A DNA stretch of 64,000 nucleotides. Origin: Propionispira raffinosivorans DSM 20765 (lineage in GTDB: Bacteria > Bacillota > Negativicutes > Selenomonadales > Selenomonadaceae). This document shows, piece by piece, positions 51,270-60,912 of the stretch. The notes under the pieces are model-generated. The model searched no databases. It saw only the letters and a list, made by a program, of their open reading frames with translations, and was not told the DNA's origin. Position numbers and translations under genes: made by a program. The stretch is taken from positions 285,423 to 349,422 of the forward strand of contig NZ_KB905839.1 in NCBI RefSeq assembly GCF_000381065.1, read 5' to 3'. The stretch's first letter is position 1; each line of letters begins with the position of its first letter.

Positions 51270-53156
51270 ATGATTTTATCAATAGAAAATTTAACGAAAA
51301 CATATGGTGAAAAAACACTTTTTGAAAAGATCAGTTTTGGTATCGACGATGGTGATAAAATTGGTATCGTTGGCGTAAATGGTACAGGAAAATCAACCTT
51401 TATTAAAACGGTTGCTGGTTTAGTTACACCGGATTCGGGTAATATTATTACAATGAAAAACATTCAGGTGGAATATTTGTCGCAAGATCATGATCTTGCA
51501 CTGGATCATACAGTTCTGATGGAAGTATTCAAAGGAACACAGCCGATTATGGAAGTTTTACGAGAGTATGAAATTGTTTTAATGGAGAATCAGGAAGATA
51601 CTGCAGTTCAAACGAAGCTTATGAATCTTACGCAAAGGATCGATGAATTGGATGGTTGGCAGATCGAGAGTGATGCAAAGGCTATTTTAACGAAACTTGG
51701 CATTTTTGATTTCACGTTGAAAATTGGCGAATTATCAGGCGGGCAGCAAAAAAGAGTGGCCTTGGCATCGGCACTGATCCATCCCTGTGATTTATTGATA
51801 TTGGATGAACCGACCAATCACCTTGATAGTGAGACGATTGGCTGGCTGGAAGAATATCTGCATAAAGTGAAGGGTGCTCTTTTGATGGTAACGCATGATC
51901 GGTATTTTCTTGATCGTGTGGCTACTAAAATTTTGGAACTGGACAAGGGAAAAGCTTATACGTACCAAGGTAATTATACAGCGTTTCTTGAACTCAAAGC
52001 TGAACGCGAAGATCGTGAAGGTGCTTCTGAGCGTAAACGGCAAAATTTGCTGCGGACAGAACTTGCCTGGATGCAGCGTGGAGCAAAAGCTCGCTCAACG
52101 AAACAAAAAGCGCGAATTGATCGTTTTGAAGAATTGAAAAATAATAAAGTGGACCTGGATCAGGGCAAAGTGGAAATTGGTCTTGGTGGCAGCCGGCTTG
52201 GACGGACAATCATTGAGATTGAACATGCAGGTTATAGGATAGATGATCAAACAATTTTAGATGATTTTTCTTATATTTTGCTGCGTAATGACCGTGTTGG
52301 TATTTTAGGACCAAATGGCTCAGGTAAAACAACACTTTTAAATTTAATTGCGGGTAGACTGATCCCTACAACTGGTACTTTAATCATTGGTCAGACTGTG
52401 AAAATTGGTTATTTTGCTCAAACGAATATCGAAATGGATGAAAAACTGCGAGCCGTAGAATATATACGTGAAGTGGCTAATTTTATTACAATGGCCGATG
52501 GCAGTAAGATTAGTGCGACACAGCTTATGGAAAAATTTTTATTTCCCAGTGATTTGCAATGGTCGCCAATTGCCAAATTATCTGGAGGTGAAAAAAGAAG
52601 ATTGTTTTTGCTTCGGATCTTAATGAGTGAGCCAAATGTGCTTTTACTTGATGAACCGACGAATGATCTGGATTTGCAGACATTGACTATATTGGAAGAT
52701 TTTATTGATAATTTTAATGGTGCAATTATTTTCGTGTCACATGATCGTTTTTTTGTTGATCGTTTAGCCGATAAAGTTTTTGTTTACGGTGAAGGTGGTA
52801 AATTGACACAGTACTTGGGCGGATATTCTTATTATAAAGCTGCGATGGAGACGGCCGCAGTTCATGAAGAAAAAAACAAACTGTCCGATGCGAAGGAGAA
52901 GTTTGTTAAAGAACAGCCTGTAATCTGTAGCCGGAAACTGACTTTTAAAGAACAACGTGAATATGCTGAAATTGAAGCAGTTATTGCAAGTGCTGAAGGT
53001 GAACTGTCCGTTGTGGTACAGCAAATCAATGCAGCTGGTGCTGATTATGGAAAATTAAATGAACTTACAAAAACGCAACAGCTTTTGCAGACCAAGCTAG
53101 ATGCACTTATGGAGCGTTGGGCGTATTTAGAAGATATAGCAGAACAACAAAAATAA
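51270..53156 (+). CDS. uup: ABC-F family ATPase (Uup-like)
   Basis: A 628-residue ABC-F protein with two ATPase halves and no membrane segments; family members act on ribosomes. Half 1: Walker A GVNGTGKST, signature LSGGQQKR, DEPTNHLD. Half 2: Walker A GPNGSGKTT, signature LSGGEKRR, DEPTNDLD. The linker has the arm and helical region rich in Arg and Lys (about residues 245-300). The C-terminal 90 residues form a coiled coil like Uup. Preceded by a terminator; the glyoxalase gene follows after 75 bases. Confidence 0.92.
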   Translation: MILSIENLTKTYGEKTLFEKISFGIDDGDKIGIVGVNGTGKSTFIKTVAGLVTPDSGNIITMKNIQVEYLSQDHDLALDHTVLMEVFKGTQPIMEVLREYEIVLMENQEDTAVQTKLMNLTQRIDELDGWQIESDAKAILTKLGIFDFTLKIGELSGGQQKRVALASALIHPCDLLILDEPTNHLDSETIGWLEEYLHKVKGALLMVTHDRYFLDRVATKILELDKGKAYTYQGNYTAFLELKAEREDREGASERKRQNLLRTELAWMQRGAKARSTKQKARIDRFEELKNNKVDLDQGKVEIGLGGSRLGRTIIEIEHAGYRIDDQTILDDFSYILLRNDRVGILGPNGSGKTTLLNLIAGRLIPTTGTLIIGQTVKIGYFAQTNIEMDEKLRAVEYIREVANFITMADGSKISATQLMEKFLFPSDLQWSPIAKLSGGEKRRLFLLRILMSEPNVLLLDEPTNDLDLQTLTILEDFIDNFNGAIIFVSHDRFFVDRLADKVFVYGEGGKLTQYLGGYSYYKAAMETAAVHEEKNKLSDAKEKFVKEQPVICSRKLTFKEQREYAEIEAVIASAEGELSVVVQQINAAGADYGKLNELTKTQQLLQTKLDALMERWAYLEDIAEQQK

Positions 53157-53231
53157 GCAGGATAAATACATTTGGCAGCGAAATTATTTTATAGAGAAAA
53201 TCGAATTAAAATTAACTTGGAGGCGGGATAC

Positions 53232-53612
53232 GTGAAGTTTAAATTTTTGCATAATAATCTTAATATATTGGACTTAGATAAGTCACTCAATTTTTATAAA
53301 AAAGCTTTGGAACTTGAAGAGGTGAGACGGCTTGATCGTGAGGGTTTTACTTTAGTGTATTTAGGTGATCATGGTGCTACGTCGCATGAATTGGAATTAA
53401 CCTATATTCATGGACGTACGGAAAAATATAATTTGGGTGAAAATGAAGTTCATTTGGCATTTTCTGTGGATGATTTTGCAGCTGCTCACGCCTTGCATGA
53501 AAAAATGGGCTGTATTTGCTATGAAAATAAAAAAATGGGGATTTATTTTATTGCTGATCCAGATGGATATTGGTTAGAAGTGATACCGAAGGATCATGCG
53601 TCACAGAGTTAG
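53232..53612 (+). CDS. gloA: Lactoylglutathione lyase-type glyoxalase (VOC family)
   Basis: A 126-residue VOC-fold protein that should detoxify methylglyoxal. The family blocks are LNILDLDKSLNFYKKALEL, TLVYLG, ELELTY, HLAFSVDD, GIYFIADPDGYWLEVIP. Metal-ligand candidates (His 8-like position LHNN, Glu in LELTY, His in VHLAF, Glu in WLEVIP) are in place. Start GTG 53232 is eight bases after GGAGG. A glutathione-free bacterium would use another thiol. Confidence 0.8.
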   Translation: MKFKFLHNNLNILDLDKSLNFYKKALELEEVRRLDREGFTLVYLGDHGATSHELELTYIHGRTEKYNLGENEVHLAFSVDDFAAAHALHEKMGCICYENKKMGIYFIADPDGYWLEVIPKDHASQS

Positions 53613-53634
53613 TATTTTTAGCAGCATTGATTTT

Positions 53635-53666
53635 CCGATGGATAATACTTATCCATCGGACTTTTT
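53635..53666 (+). terminator. Rho-independent terminator after gloA
   Basis: CCGATGGATAA / TTATCCATCGG, perfect 11-bp stem, 3-nt loop, then CTTTTTT. Confidence 0.9.
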
Positions 53667-53730
53667 TATGGTACAATATAAGAAGATTTTTTATTTTTAA
53701 TGGTTGCATGATAAGGAGGGGGTTATTATT

Positions 53731-55014
53731 TTGAACAAACAAAAATTCCAGTGCATGATTGATGAATTTACGGTTAATCAAGAAGAACTTCAGCAAATTT
53801 CGGCTGCTTTTAGACGTGATATAGAAATGGGATTGGTTGATGAGCAGACATCTTCATTGCGTATGCTTAAATCTTATGTGGGTCTGCCAGCAGGCACTGA
53901 ACAAGGTGAATTTTTGGCACTTGATTTTGGGGGGACGAATATTCGTGTTTTACGGATTAAGCTGCATGGACATGGTCAATTTGAAATATTGAAAAAGGTC
54001 GCTAAACCTTTGCGCGTTCAGGGTATTTATGATTTTATTGATGCCCAGGCAAAAGCTGAAGATTTATTTGATTTTATTGCAGGACTTGTGGATGAGGCTA
54101 TCGATGAAAATCATGAGCAAGAATTTTTGCTTGGACATACCTTTTCTTTTCCGTCTGAACAAACCAATTTATACAATGCCAAGTTAATTATTTGGACCAA
54201 AGAGTTTGCCACGCAAGGTGTAGAAGGTCAAGTTGTCAATGATCTTTTGCGTGAGGCACTCGTGCGAAATGGTGTGGGCAATGTTCGCCCGACGGCTGTG
54301 ATCAATGATACGGTTGCCGTGCTTTTAGCGGCGGCCTATAAACAAAGTTCGACTTATATTGGTTCGATTTATGCAACAGGTCATAATACCTGTTATTTGG
54401 AACCTTATAAAGGTGAAGCGAAGGCTCGGATGATCATTAATTTGGAATCAGGAGCATTCAATAAAATTGCGCCGAATACATATGATAAGATTTTAGATGA
54501 GCAGTCAGAAAAACCGAATGAGCAGCGTTTGGAAAAAATGGTATCAGGACGCTATCTTGGAGTCTTGTTTGGGTTGGTGATTGCCAATGGTTTTGGAGCA
54601 AGTAATAAATCTTATGATTTTACGAGTATTGATTTGTCGGCGATTTTGTCTGACAAAACGACCGCATTAGATGATGTAAAAAAAATTATGGAAGTCAAAC
54701 TGGAACGAACCATTCTGCAAGAAGAGTGTGAATGGGTTAAAGCACTCGCCGAAGCAATTGTGGTTCGATCTGCCAGACTTGTGGCGGCTACTTTCGCTGG
54801 TATCATTTGGCATCTTGATGGTGATACAGTTCGAAAGCAGCACATAGCGGTTGATGGTTCTCTTTATGAAAAGATGCCTTTATGTGTTGAGTCGATTCAA
54901 AAAGCTTTATATGATATACTTGGTGAACAGGCTTCGGCATTGGATACGGTGCTGGAAAATGGAGGATCAGGTCTCGGGGCAGCTATTGCAAGTGCCATTG
55001 AACCCGTGACTTAA
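53731..55014 (+). CDS. Eukaryotic-type hexokinase
   Basis: A hexokinase of about 427 residues in the eukaryotic-type (PF00349/PF03727) family, not the bacterial ROK or glucokinase family. Recognisable blocks: ALDFGGTNIRVLRIKL (phosphate 1), LGHTFSFPSEQ (sugar binding), VINDTVAVLLAA (catalytic Asp), ATGHNTCYLEP, INLESGAF, MVSGRYLG and ENGGSGLGAA. It phosphorylates glucose or other hexoses entering without PTS. Start TTG 53731 fits AAGGAGGGGG upstream; earlier frames overlap that site. Probably monocistronic. Confidence 0.9.
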   Translation: MNKQKFQCMIDEFTVNQEELQQISAAFRRDIEMGLVDEQTSSLRMLKSYVGLPAGTEQGEFLALDFGGTNIRVLRIKLHGHGQFEILKKVAKPLRVQGIYDFIDAQAKAEDLFDFIAGLVDEAIDENHEQEFLLGHTFSFPSEQTNLYNAKLIIWTKEFATQGVEGQVVNDLLREALVRNGVGNVRPTAVINDTVAVLLAAAYKQSSTYIGSIYATGHNTCYLEPYKGEAKARMIINLESGAFNKIAPNTYDKILDEQSEKPNEQRLEKMVSGRYLGVLFGLVIANGFGASNKSYDFTSIDLSAILSDKTTALDDVKKIMEVKLERTILQEECEWVKALAEAIVVRSARLVAATFAGIIWHLDGDTVRKQHIAVDGSLYEKMPLCVESIQKALYDILGEQASALDTVLENGGSGLGAAIASAIEPVT

Positions 55015-55034
55015 ATTTTCTAAGACTAAAAATT

Positions 55035-55073
55035 ATAAGCGGACCGGCTTGGTTTTATCGGGCCGGTTCTTAT
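55035..55073 (+). terminator. Rho-independent terminator after the hexokinase gene
   Basis: GACCGGC / GCCGGTT core, extended by ATAAG / CTTAT. The T-tract is weak. Confidence 0.6.
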
Positions 55074-55101
55074 AGTATAAGGATTGATTGAGGTTGTTAG
55101 T

Positions 55102-56466
55102 ATGGAACAGAGTTTAAGTCTGAATCTTGGACAAAAGTTAGCAATGACAGCGAAGTTACAACAAGCTATTCAGATTTTGCAGCTTTCGTCACAAGACTTA
55201 TGTACCATGATAGAAAATGAATATTTAGAAAATCCGGCATTAGAAATGGATGAATCGTTTTCTGAAACGGATGTAGATGAAAAAACGACAGATCGGTATA
55301 GCATTGAAGATATAGCAAATTTAGCAAATTATTTAGGTGATGAGCGACCAGGAAAAGTTATACGTGATGATACCAACCAAAGTTTTGAAGTGATGGAGGT
55401 TTCACAAAATTCACTGGTGGACATATTGATTGAGCAAGTAAATTTTACTTTTTCGAAAAAAGAAGAACATCAAATTGCAGAGTATATTGTAGGCTCAATT
55501 GATGACTGTGGGTATTTGCGTATTTCATGCGCTGAAATTGCCATAGCTATGCAAGTGAATGAAGCAGCGGTGGAGATTATATTAGAAATAATTCAAACTT
55601 TTGACCCAGCAGGTGTAGGGGCGCGTGATCTAAAAGAATGTTTAATGATACAAGCGAAACAGCAAGATATATATCAAGGTCTTATCGCGGCTGTTATCGA
55701 TAAACATCTTGATGCAGTTGCAAGTGCACAGTTTAAAATGATTGCTGAAAAAGAAAATTGTTCACCAAATGATGTGCAGGCAGCAGTTGATATTATTCGT
55801 AAACTTAACCCTAAACCAGGGAGCTCCTATGGCGGGAGACAATCGGATTATATTGTGCCGGATGTTGTGGTTCGAAAAATAGATGATGAATATATTGTTT
55901 TAGTGAATCAATATGGAACACCTAAACTGAATATTAGTTCAACCTATAAAAATGGTGTGAATTTTGATCATGATACGAAAAAATATATTGAACAGAGAGT
56001 GAATTCAGCAGCCTGGCTCATAAAGAGCATCGAGCAGCGCCGGATGACTTTATTTAATGTAGTTACTGAGATTGTACGACTGCAAAAAGAATTTTTCGAT
56101 AAAGGAACAAATTATTTACGCCCCATGCTGATGAAGACGATTGCGGAAAATGTTAATGTCCATGAATCGACGGTTAGCAGAGCGGTTGCCAATAAATATG
56201 TTGAGACACCGCATGGTGTGGTTCCGCTGAAAAAGTTTTTTACCGCAAATTTGGGTAGTGTGATGGAAGGCGAAGAACTTATTGCCAGTCAAGTGAAAAT
56301 GATGCTAAAACAAATGATTGAAGAAGAGGATTGTAAAAAGCCATTTAGTGATCAGCAGCTTAGTGATATGCTGAAAGCGAAAAATATGAATATATCAAGA
56401 CGGACCGTGATGAAGTATCGGGAACAGCTTGGATTTCTGTCATCTGTGAAACGAAAAAGGTATTAA
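55102..56466 (+). CDS. rpoN: RNA polymerase sigma-54 factor
   Basis: A 454-residue sigma-54. Region I is Gln/Leu-rich (LGQKLAMTAKLQQAIQILQL), followed by an acidic stretch (about residues 50-65) and the core-binding domain. The helix-turn-helix ENVNVHESTVSRAVANKY and the C-terminal RpoN box NISRRTVMKYREQLG recognise the -12 and -24 elements. ATG 55102 follows GAGG. With LevR (34.2 kb) and the sigma-54 promoter (37.1 kb) the whole control chain for the PTS is present here. Confidence 0.95.
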   Translation: MEQSLSLNLGQKLAMTAKLQQAIQILQLSSQDLCTMIENEYLENPALEMDESFSETDVDEKTTDRYSIEDIANLANYLGDERPGKVIRDDTNQSFEVMEVSQNSLVDILIEQVNFTFSKKEEHQIAEYIVGSIDDCGYLRISCAEIAIAMQVNEAAVEIILEIIQTFDPAGVGARDLKECLMIQAKQQDIYQGLIAAVIDKHLDAVASAQFKMIAEKENCSPNDVQAAVDIIRKLNPKPGSSYGGRQSDYIVPDVVVRKIDDEYIVLVNQYGTPKLNISSTYKNGVNFDHDTKKYIEQRVNSAAWLIKSIEQRRMTLFNVVTEIVRLQKEFFDKGTNYLRPMLMKTIAENVNVHESTVSRAVANKYVETPHGVVPLKKFFTANLGSVMEGEELIASQVKMMLKQMIEEEDCKKPFSDQQLSDMLKAKNMNISRRTVMKYREQLGFLSSVKRKRY

Positions 56467-56494
56467 TTCCTATATAGAGTATATTAAAAAACAA

Positions 56495-56523
56495 TTGTTA
56501 TTTTTTGAACTTTCACATATAAT
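56495..56523 (+). promoter_or_regulatory. Predicted sigma-A promoter of ndh copy 2
   Basis: TTGTTA, 17-bp spacer, TATAAT. It overlaps the short AACAATTGTT dyad after rpoN. The leader has a 10-bp-arm palindrome at 56625-56646 (CCTTATAAAA-TT-TTTTATAAGG). Confidence 0.6.
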
Positions 56524-56677
56524 AGAGGCAAGCTCCATGCTTTGTACGTATATTGTTTCTTAGTGGATATCGTTTTAATAAATGGAAAAATAAGAATATT
56601 TAGAGTACAGGAGCTTTTGTTTATCCTTATAAAATTTTTTATAAGGCCAGATTCTATAGGATGGCGAGGGGATCTAT

Positions 56678-57937
56678 ATGAGTCAGGATGATAACAAGCA
56701 AAGAAAACATGTGGTTATAATTGGGGCTGGATTTGGTGGTGTGAAAGCAGCACGCAGTTTAGCAAATGAAAACGTAGACATTACAATCGTAGATCGAAAT
56801 AATTTTCATTTGTTTCAGCCGCTTTTATATCAAGTATCAACAGCAATTTTAGCAGAGGCTGAGATTGCCTATCCGGTTCGGGCGTTTTTTCAAAAAAATA
56901 ACAATGTAGAGTTTTTTTTAGGTGAAGTTATTGATTTTGATCTTGGCGCAAAAAAAATTATCACGGATCATGGCCCTGTTTTTTATGATTATTTACTGAT
57001 AGCAGCTGGGTCGATGACAAACTATTTTGGCATGGATACGCTGGAAAAACATTGTATGGGTATGAAAACATTGGAAGAGTCCGTGCGAATTCGTAATCAT
57101 ATTTTGAATATATTTGAAGAAGCGAATAAAGAAGAAGATTCGCAAAAACGCAAGCAGTTATTGACATTTATTTGTGTAGGTGGTGGTCCTACTGGCATTG
57201 AAGAGGCGGGGTCTTTATCGGAACTTATCTACCATGTGATGGCGAAAGAATATCATAATCTTGATTTTTCGCAAGTCGATATTAAATTAATTGAAGCTAC
57301 TGATAAAGTGTTACCGATGATGCCAAATAATCTTCGAGAAGAAACGATCCATGTTCTGCAACGCAAAAAAGTGGATGTACGTCTTAATTCACAGGTGCTA
57401 GACTATGATGGTCAAAAACTGACTTTAAAAGATGGTGAAGTGATTCCGACACAGACAGTTATCTGGGCTGCGGGTGTAAAAGCGGTACCGATTGTTGCTA
57501 AGCTAGGTGAGGACTTGGATCGATCTGGGCGGGTTGTCGTACAAAAAACACTACAGTTAATCCATCATCCAGAAGTTTTTGCTATTGGTGATAATGCTTG
57601 TTTTATACAGGATGGAAGCCCTTTGCCGACCATTGCTCCGGTGGCGACGCAGGCAGCACTTCTTACAGCTGGTAATATCATAAAACTGATTCGTGGAGAA
57701 ACTGTATTGGATGAATTTTCCTATAAAGATGTAGGAAGTATGGCAACAATTGGTCGTGGCGATGCGGTTATGTTTAAAGGTACATGGCAGATGAAAGGCT
57801 TTTTTGCTTGGTGTGCTTGGATGGTGGTTCATTTGATGCGTTTGGCGGGTACACATACGAATATTACCGTTGCTTTAAAATGGATGTGGAATTTCTTTTC
57901 AGGCACTCGTTTGGGCAGAATTATTACAAAAGAATAA
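56678..57937 (+). CDS. ndh: Type II NADH dehydrogenase (NDH-2), copy 2
   Basis: A 419-residue paralogue of the protein at 30.0 kb; most positions agree by eye, including VVIIGAGFGGVKAAR, ICVGGGPTGIEEAG, IWAAGVKAVP, FAIGDNA and the C-terminal WMVVHLMRLAGTHTN. Differences concentrate at the N-terminus and in residues about 150-190. Function is NADH:quinone oxidation at the inner membrane. GCGAGGGGATC precedes the ATG. As at 30 kb, it is followed by a secreted hydrolase. The promoter differs from copy 1, so the two may be differentially regulated. Confidence 0.92.
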   Translation: MSQDDNKQRKHVVIIGAGFGGVKAARSLANENVDITIVDRNNFHLFQPLLYQVSTAILAEAEIAYPVRAFFQKNNNVEFFLGEVIDFDLGAKKIITDHGPVFYDYLLIAAGSMTNYFGMDTLEKHCMGMKTLEESVRIRNHILNIFEEANKEEDSQKRKQLLTFICVGGGPTGIEEAGSLSELIYHVMAKEYHNLDFSQVDIKLIEATDKVLPMMPNNLREETIHVLQRKKVDVRLNSQVLDYDGQKLTLKDGEVIPTQTVIWAAGVKAVPIVAKLGEDLDRSGRVVVQKTLQLIHHPEVFAIGDNACFIQDGSPLPTIAPVATQAALLTAGNIIKLIRGETVLDEFSYKDVGSMATIGRGDAVMFKGTWQMKGFFAWCAWMVVHLMRLAGTHTNITVALKWMWNFFSGTRLGRIITKE

Positions 57938-58057
57938 ACAAGCCGAAAATGCAGCGTGAAAAATATTTAAACTTGAGATATAATTGTATAAGATTGTGGT
58001 ATAATGTGGAATGGGTTATAGACTTATTCCACATTCTTATTTATAGAGGTATTGTTT

Positions 58058-59467
58058 ATGATGAAAAGAGTATACTGTGCGTGGAGCTGTCTGCTTATTT
58101 GTATATGCATAGAAGGCGGCTTTTTACAAGAAGCACAGGCACGACATAGTGAAATGAAATCTGTAGTGCAGACAGAATCAGCAGTGAAACTCAAAAGTAC
58201 AACGGTTCAAGCTTATAAAGTTACACTTAAACACAGCGAGGCTTTAGCAGAGACGGCGAAGCCTTCTGCTAAAACTTTGGTAATAAACAGTCCAGTGAGT
58301 GAACCACAAATGATTGATAAAGTCCGCATTACTTGGAACCAGGTTGCTGATGCAGTTATGTATCAACTGGTGATTACCAAGGGGAAATCACCAGTACAAG
58401 ATCATATAGTAACAACGAAAGATGAAATTTATACAAATGGTTATGAACTAGCTACAGCTGTTTTTAATGTAGCGGGGGACGACCTGCATTGGCAGGTACG
58501 TGCGATGGATGTCAATGGAATTCCTATTTCACGGTTTACAGAATTAAAACCGTTGGTCCTGCAGGAAGTAAATCCTACGGCACCGAAAGTAACTACACAA
58601 TTTGATAAAATGGCTTATACACCATTGTATCCAGTATATTCATGGATACCTTATCTGAAGGCCAATGCATATGAAATACAGGTTTTTTTTGATGATGATA
58701 ATAATCCCAAAACACCGGATCAATTACTTAAGACGGATTGGGTGACGGATCCTAAAAAATATGATTACTATGATGATACAGCCTATGCGAAACCTGGTAC
58801 ATATTGGTGGCGAGTGCGTGCTGAAAATGCAGTATCTCAGCCGATTAGCGATTGGTCAACGGCAAGCTATTTTATAGTTACGAATACAAATATAAAAATA
58901 GCTGCTTTAGGCGATAGCATTACACATGGCGGCGGAGCTGTATCAAATCCACCGAGCTATACAATGTACAATTGGGAAACGTATACTGGTGTGCCGATTT
59001 TGAACCTTGGGTTTAGCGGAAATACCGTTGAGTCAATGCTGGCCCGCTTTGACGCCGACGTCCTTCCATTTAAACCACAATTCCTTGTCATTATGGGAGG
59101 GGTTAACAACATTCGTGCTGGAGATTCGGCAGGACAGGTTATACAGGCGTTGAGCCAAATTCGTGATAAATGTTTAATCAATAAGATTACACCAGTTTTT
59201 GTTACGGTTACCCCAATTAACCCTCGACTTATGACAACTGTTGCTGGTCTGATTCCAACCACGGGATGGGAGTATCAACAAATGCAAATCAATAACTGGG
59301 TTAGGCAGCAACCAGCTTACGTGGATGTGACACCTCGGCTTACGGACTGGCGGGGCTGGTTATCTGAATCCTTGACGACGGATGGACTACATCCAGACAT
59401 GGAAGGTAAAAAAATTATTGGACAAACTATCGGCGATTATTTAAAAAATAAATTTCAAATCACTTAA
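58058..59467 (+). CDS. Exported SGNH/GDSL hydrolase with fibronectin-like repeats
   Basis: A 469-residue exported esterase-like protein. The signal peptide (about 29 residues, ending AQA) is followed by two fibronectin-III-like segments (about residues 85-170 and 185-275, with WQVRAMDVNG and WWRVRAENAVS). The C-terminal SGNH domain has IAALGDSITHGGG (nucleophile Ser), NLGFSGNT, VIMGGVNNI and DGLHPDMEGK (Asp/His). Start ATG 58058 has AGAGG eight bases upstream. Target is unknown; periplasmic or surface deacylation is likely. Confidence 0.88.
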   Translation: MMKRVYCAWSCLLICICIEGGFLQEAQARHSEMKSVVQTESAVKLKSTTVQAYKVTLKHSEALAETAKPSAKTLVINSPVSEPQMIDKVRITWNQVADAVMYQLVITKGKSPVQDHIVTTKDEIYTNGYELATAVFNVAGDDLHWQVRAMDVNGIPISRFTELKPLVLQEVNPTAPKVTTQFDKMAYTPLYPVYSWIPYLKANAYEIQVFFDDDNNPKTPDQLLKTDWVTDPKKYDYYDDTAYAKPGTYWWRVRAENAVSQPISDWSTASYFIVTNTNIKIAALGDSITHGGGAVSNPPSYTMYNWETYTGVPILNLGFSGNTVESMLARFDADVLPFKPQFLVIMGGVNNIRAGDSAGQVIQALSQIRDKCLINKITPVFVTVTPINPRLMTTVAGLIPTTGWEYQQMQINNWVRQQPAYVDVTPRLTDWRGWLSESLTTDGLHPDMEGKKIIGQTIGDYLKNKFQIT

Positions 59468-59583
59468 TATAAAAAAATAAAATGAAGTCTCATGTGCACG
59501 AAAAAATTTTGTGTAGGTTTGCGAGAAAATTATTGAATAAACTTAGAAAATTGATAGTTGATTTACTTTTGGAGGCAGATAAA

Positions 59584-59997
59584 ATGAAAATAAAGCGTAT
59601 AGATACAACATTTAGTACGGACCGAATGCAAGAATCGAAGGATTTTTACATGAAATATTTTGGTTTCAAACTCGCTTATGAAAGCGATTGGTATATTGAA
59701 TTGACCACGCAGACAGAAGATGCTGGTATTAGTTTTACGTTACCGCAGCGAGAGGAAGGCGAAATTTTTGGTGGCAGGGGTATGATATTATCCTTTGAAG
59801 TTGAAGATGTCGATGCTGAGTATGAAAAATTTCAAGACGAAGAAATTACGATCTGCCAGGTTTTACAGGATAAACCATGGGGAGAACGGAGCTTTGTAGT
59901 GGATGATCCGAATGGTGTGCACGTTTATGTATATAAATTAATTGAGCAGACCGATGAATATAAAACATTGTATTCGCCATTTAAAGAAGCACGCTAA
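59584..59997 (+). CDS. VOC (glyoxalase/bleomycin-resistance) family protein
   Basis: A 137-residue VOC-fold protein. N-terminal RIDTTFSTDRMQESKDFYMK is followed by SFEVEDVDAEYEKF and VVDDPNGVHVYVYKL, the usual beta-alpha-beta module boundaries. The metal-binding residues of true glyoxalases are not clearly kept, so function is open. ATG 59584 is seven bases after GGAGG. Monocistronic; followed by a bidirectional terminator. Confidence 0.8.
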   Translation: MKIKRIDTTFSTDRMQESKDFYMKYFGFKLAYESDWYIELTTQTEDAGISFTLPQREEGEIFGGRGMILSFEVEDVDAEYEKFQDEEITICQVLQDKPWGERSFVVDDPNGVHVYVYKLIEQTDEYKTLYSPFKEAR

Positions 59998-60008
59998 AAC
60001 TGCTTGGT

Positions 60009-60057
60009 CTAAAAAAGGCTGCATTTCCTTTTGCTAAGGGAATGCAGCCTTTTTTAG
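60009..60057. terminator. Bidirectional terminator between the VOC gene and yigZ
   Basis: CTAAAAAAGGCTGCATTTCC / its complement, a 19-20-bp stem with a 9-nt loop, shared by convergent genes. Confidence 0.92.
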
Positions 60058-60683
60058 ATTGGCATGTTTTTGTAGGTTTCATTGAGTTTCGTTATTTTGC
60101 AAGCAGCTGCAGTCCAATTTGTAATGTCTTGAATCAACGTGTCGGTTTCTTCTTTTTTTATAAGAATAAAAAGTTGGACTTGGTCAGTAAAAATTTTATC
60201 TTCAATAAAGATATCTTTTTTGTAAAAATTATTTTCTAATATACCAAGTAATGTGTAGTCGATATCGATGCGAATACGAATGAATAGGGTACGAAGGACA
60301 ATATCGCAAGTTTCTAAACCTAGAGTAGCGGCTTTTCCATAAGCTCGAATGAGACCGCCAGCACCGAGTTTTATGCCGCCAAAATAACGAGTTACAACAA
60401 TGACCACATCACTGAGTTCATTTTTTTTGATGACTTCCAGAATAGGTTTGCCAGCAGTCCCGCTAGGTTCACCATCATCATCTGCTTTTTGTAAAGTGCT
60501 TTGCCCAATGACATAAGCCGAGCAGTTGTGTCTGGCATCAAAATATTGCTTTTTAATTTTATTGATGAATGCCATACTGGCAGCTTCATCGGCAATGGGT
60601 TCCACAAAGGTCAAAAAGCGAGATTTACTGATTTCATATTCAGCTGTAGAACCTTTGTCAATTGTTTTGTAGTTTATATCCAT
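60054..60683 (-). CDS. yigZ: YigZ/YvyE (IMPACT) family protein
   Basis: A 209-residue cytoplasmic protein of the UPF0029/IMPACT family. The N-terminal domain holds the signature DDDGEPSGTAGKPIL followed by VVTRYFGGIKLGAGGLIRAY; the C-terminal domain has the EF-G domain-like fold (DUF1949). Proteins of this family are thought to bind nucleotides or ribosomes and are highly conserved; function is not settled. The stop codon lies inside the shared terminator stem. Confidence 0.92.
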   Translation of the reverse strand: MDINYKTIDKGSTAEYEISKSRFLTFVEPIADEAASMAFINKIKKQYFDARHNCSAYVIGQSTLQKADDDGEPSGTAGKPILEVIKKNELSDVVIVVTRYFGGIKLGAGGLIRAYGKAATLGLETCDIVLRTLFIRIRIDIDYTLLGILENNFYKKDIFIEDKIFTDQVQLFILIKKEETDTLIQDITNWTAAACKITKLNETYKNMPI

Positions 60684-60912
60684 AAAATCCTCTCGTTTAT
60701 TTGTTTTCTTTGATTATACAGGAAAAGCTTCTATTTGTAACCAATTGTCCATTGAATACAGCCCTGGAAAGCAGCTTTTTTGAAAAAATTTTATCAGGTT
60801 TAGTATGAATTTAAAGTTTTAGTATAGCTAAAATTTTTATTTTGTAGTATCCTGTATGTACTTAATAAAAGAATACTATTTTTATAGAAAGAAAGGTCGT
60901 GTTAATACAGTC

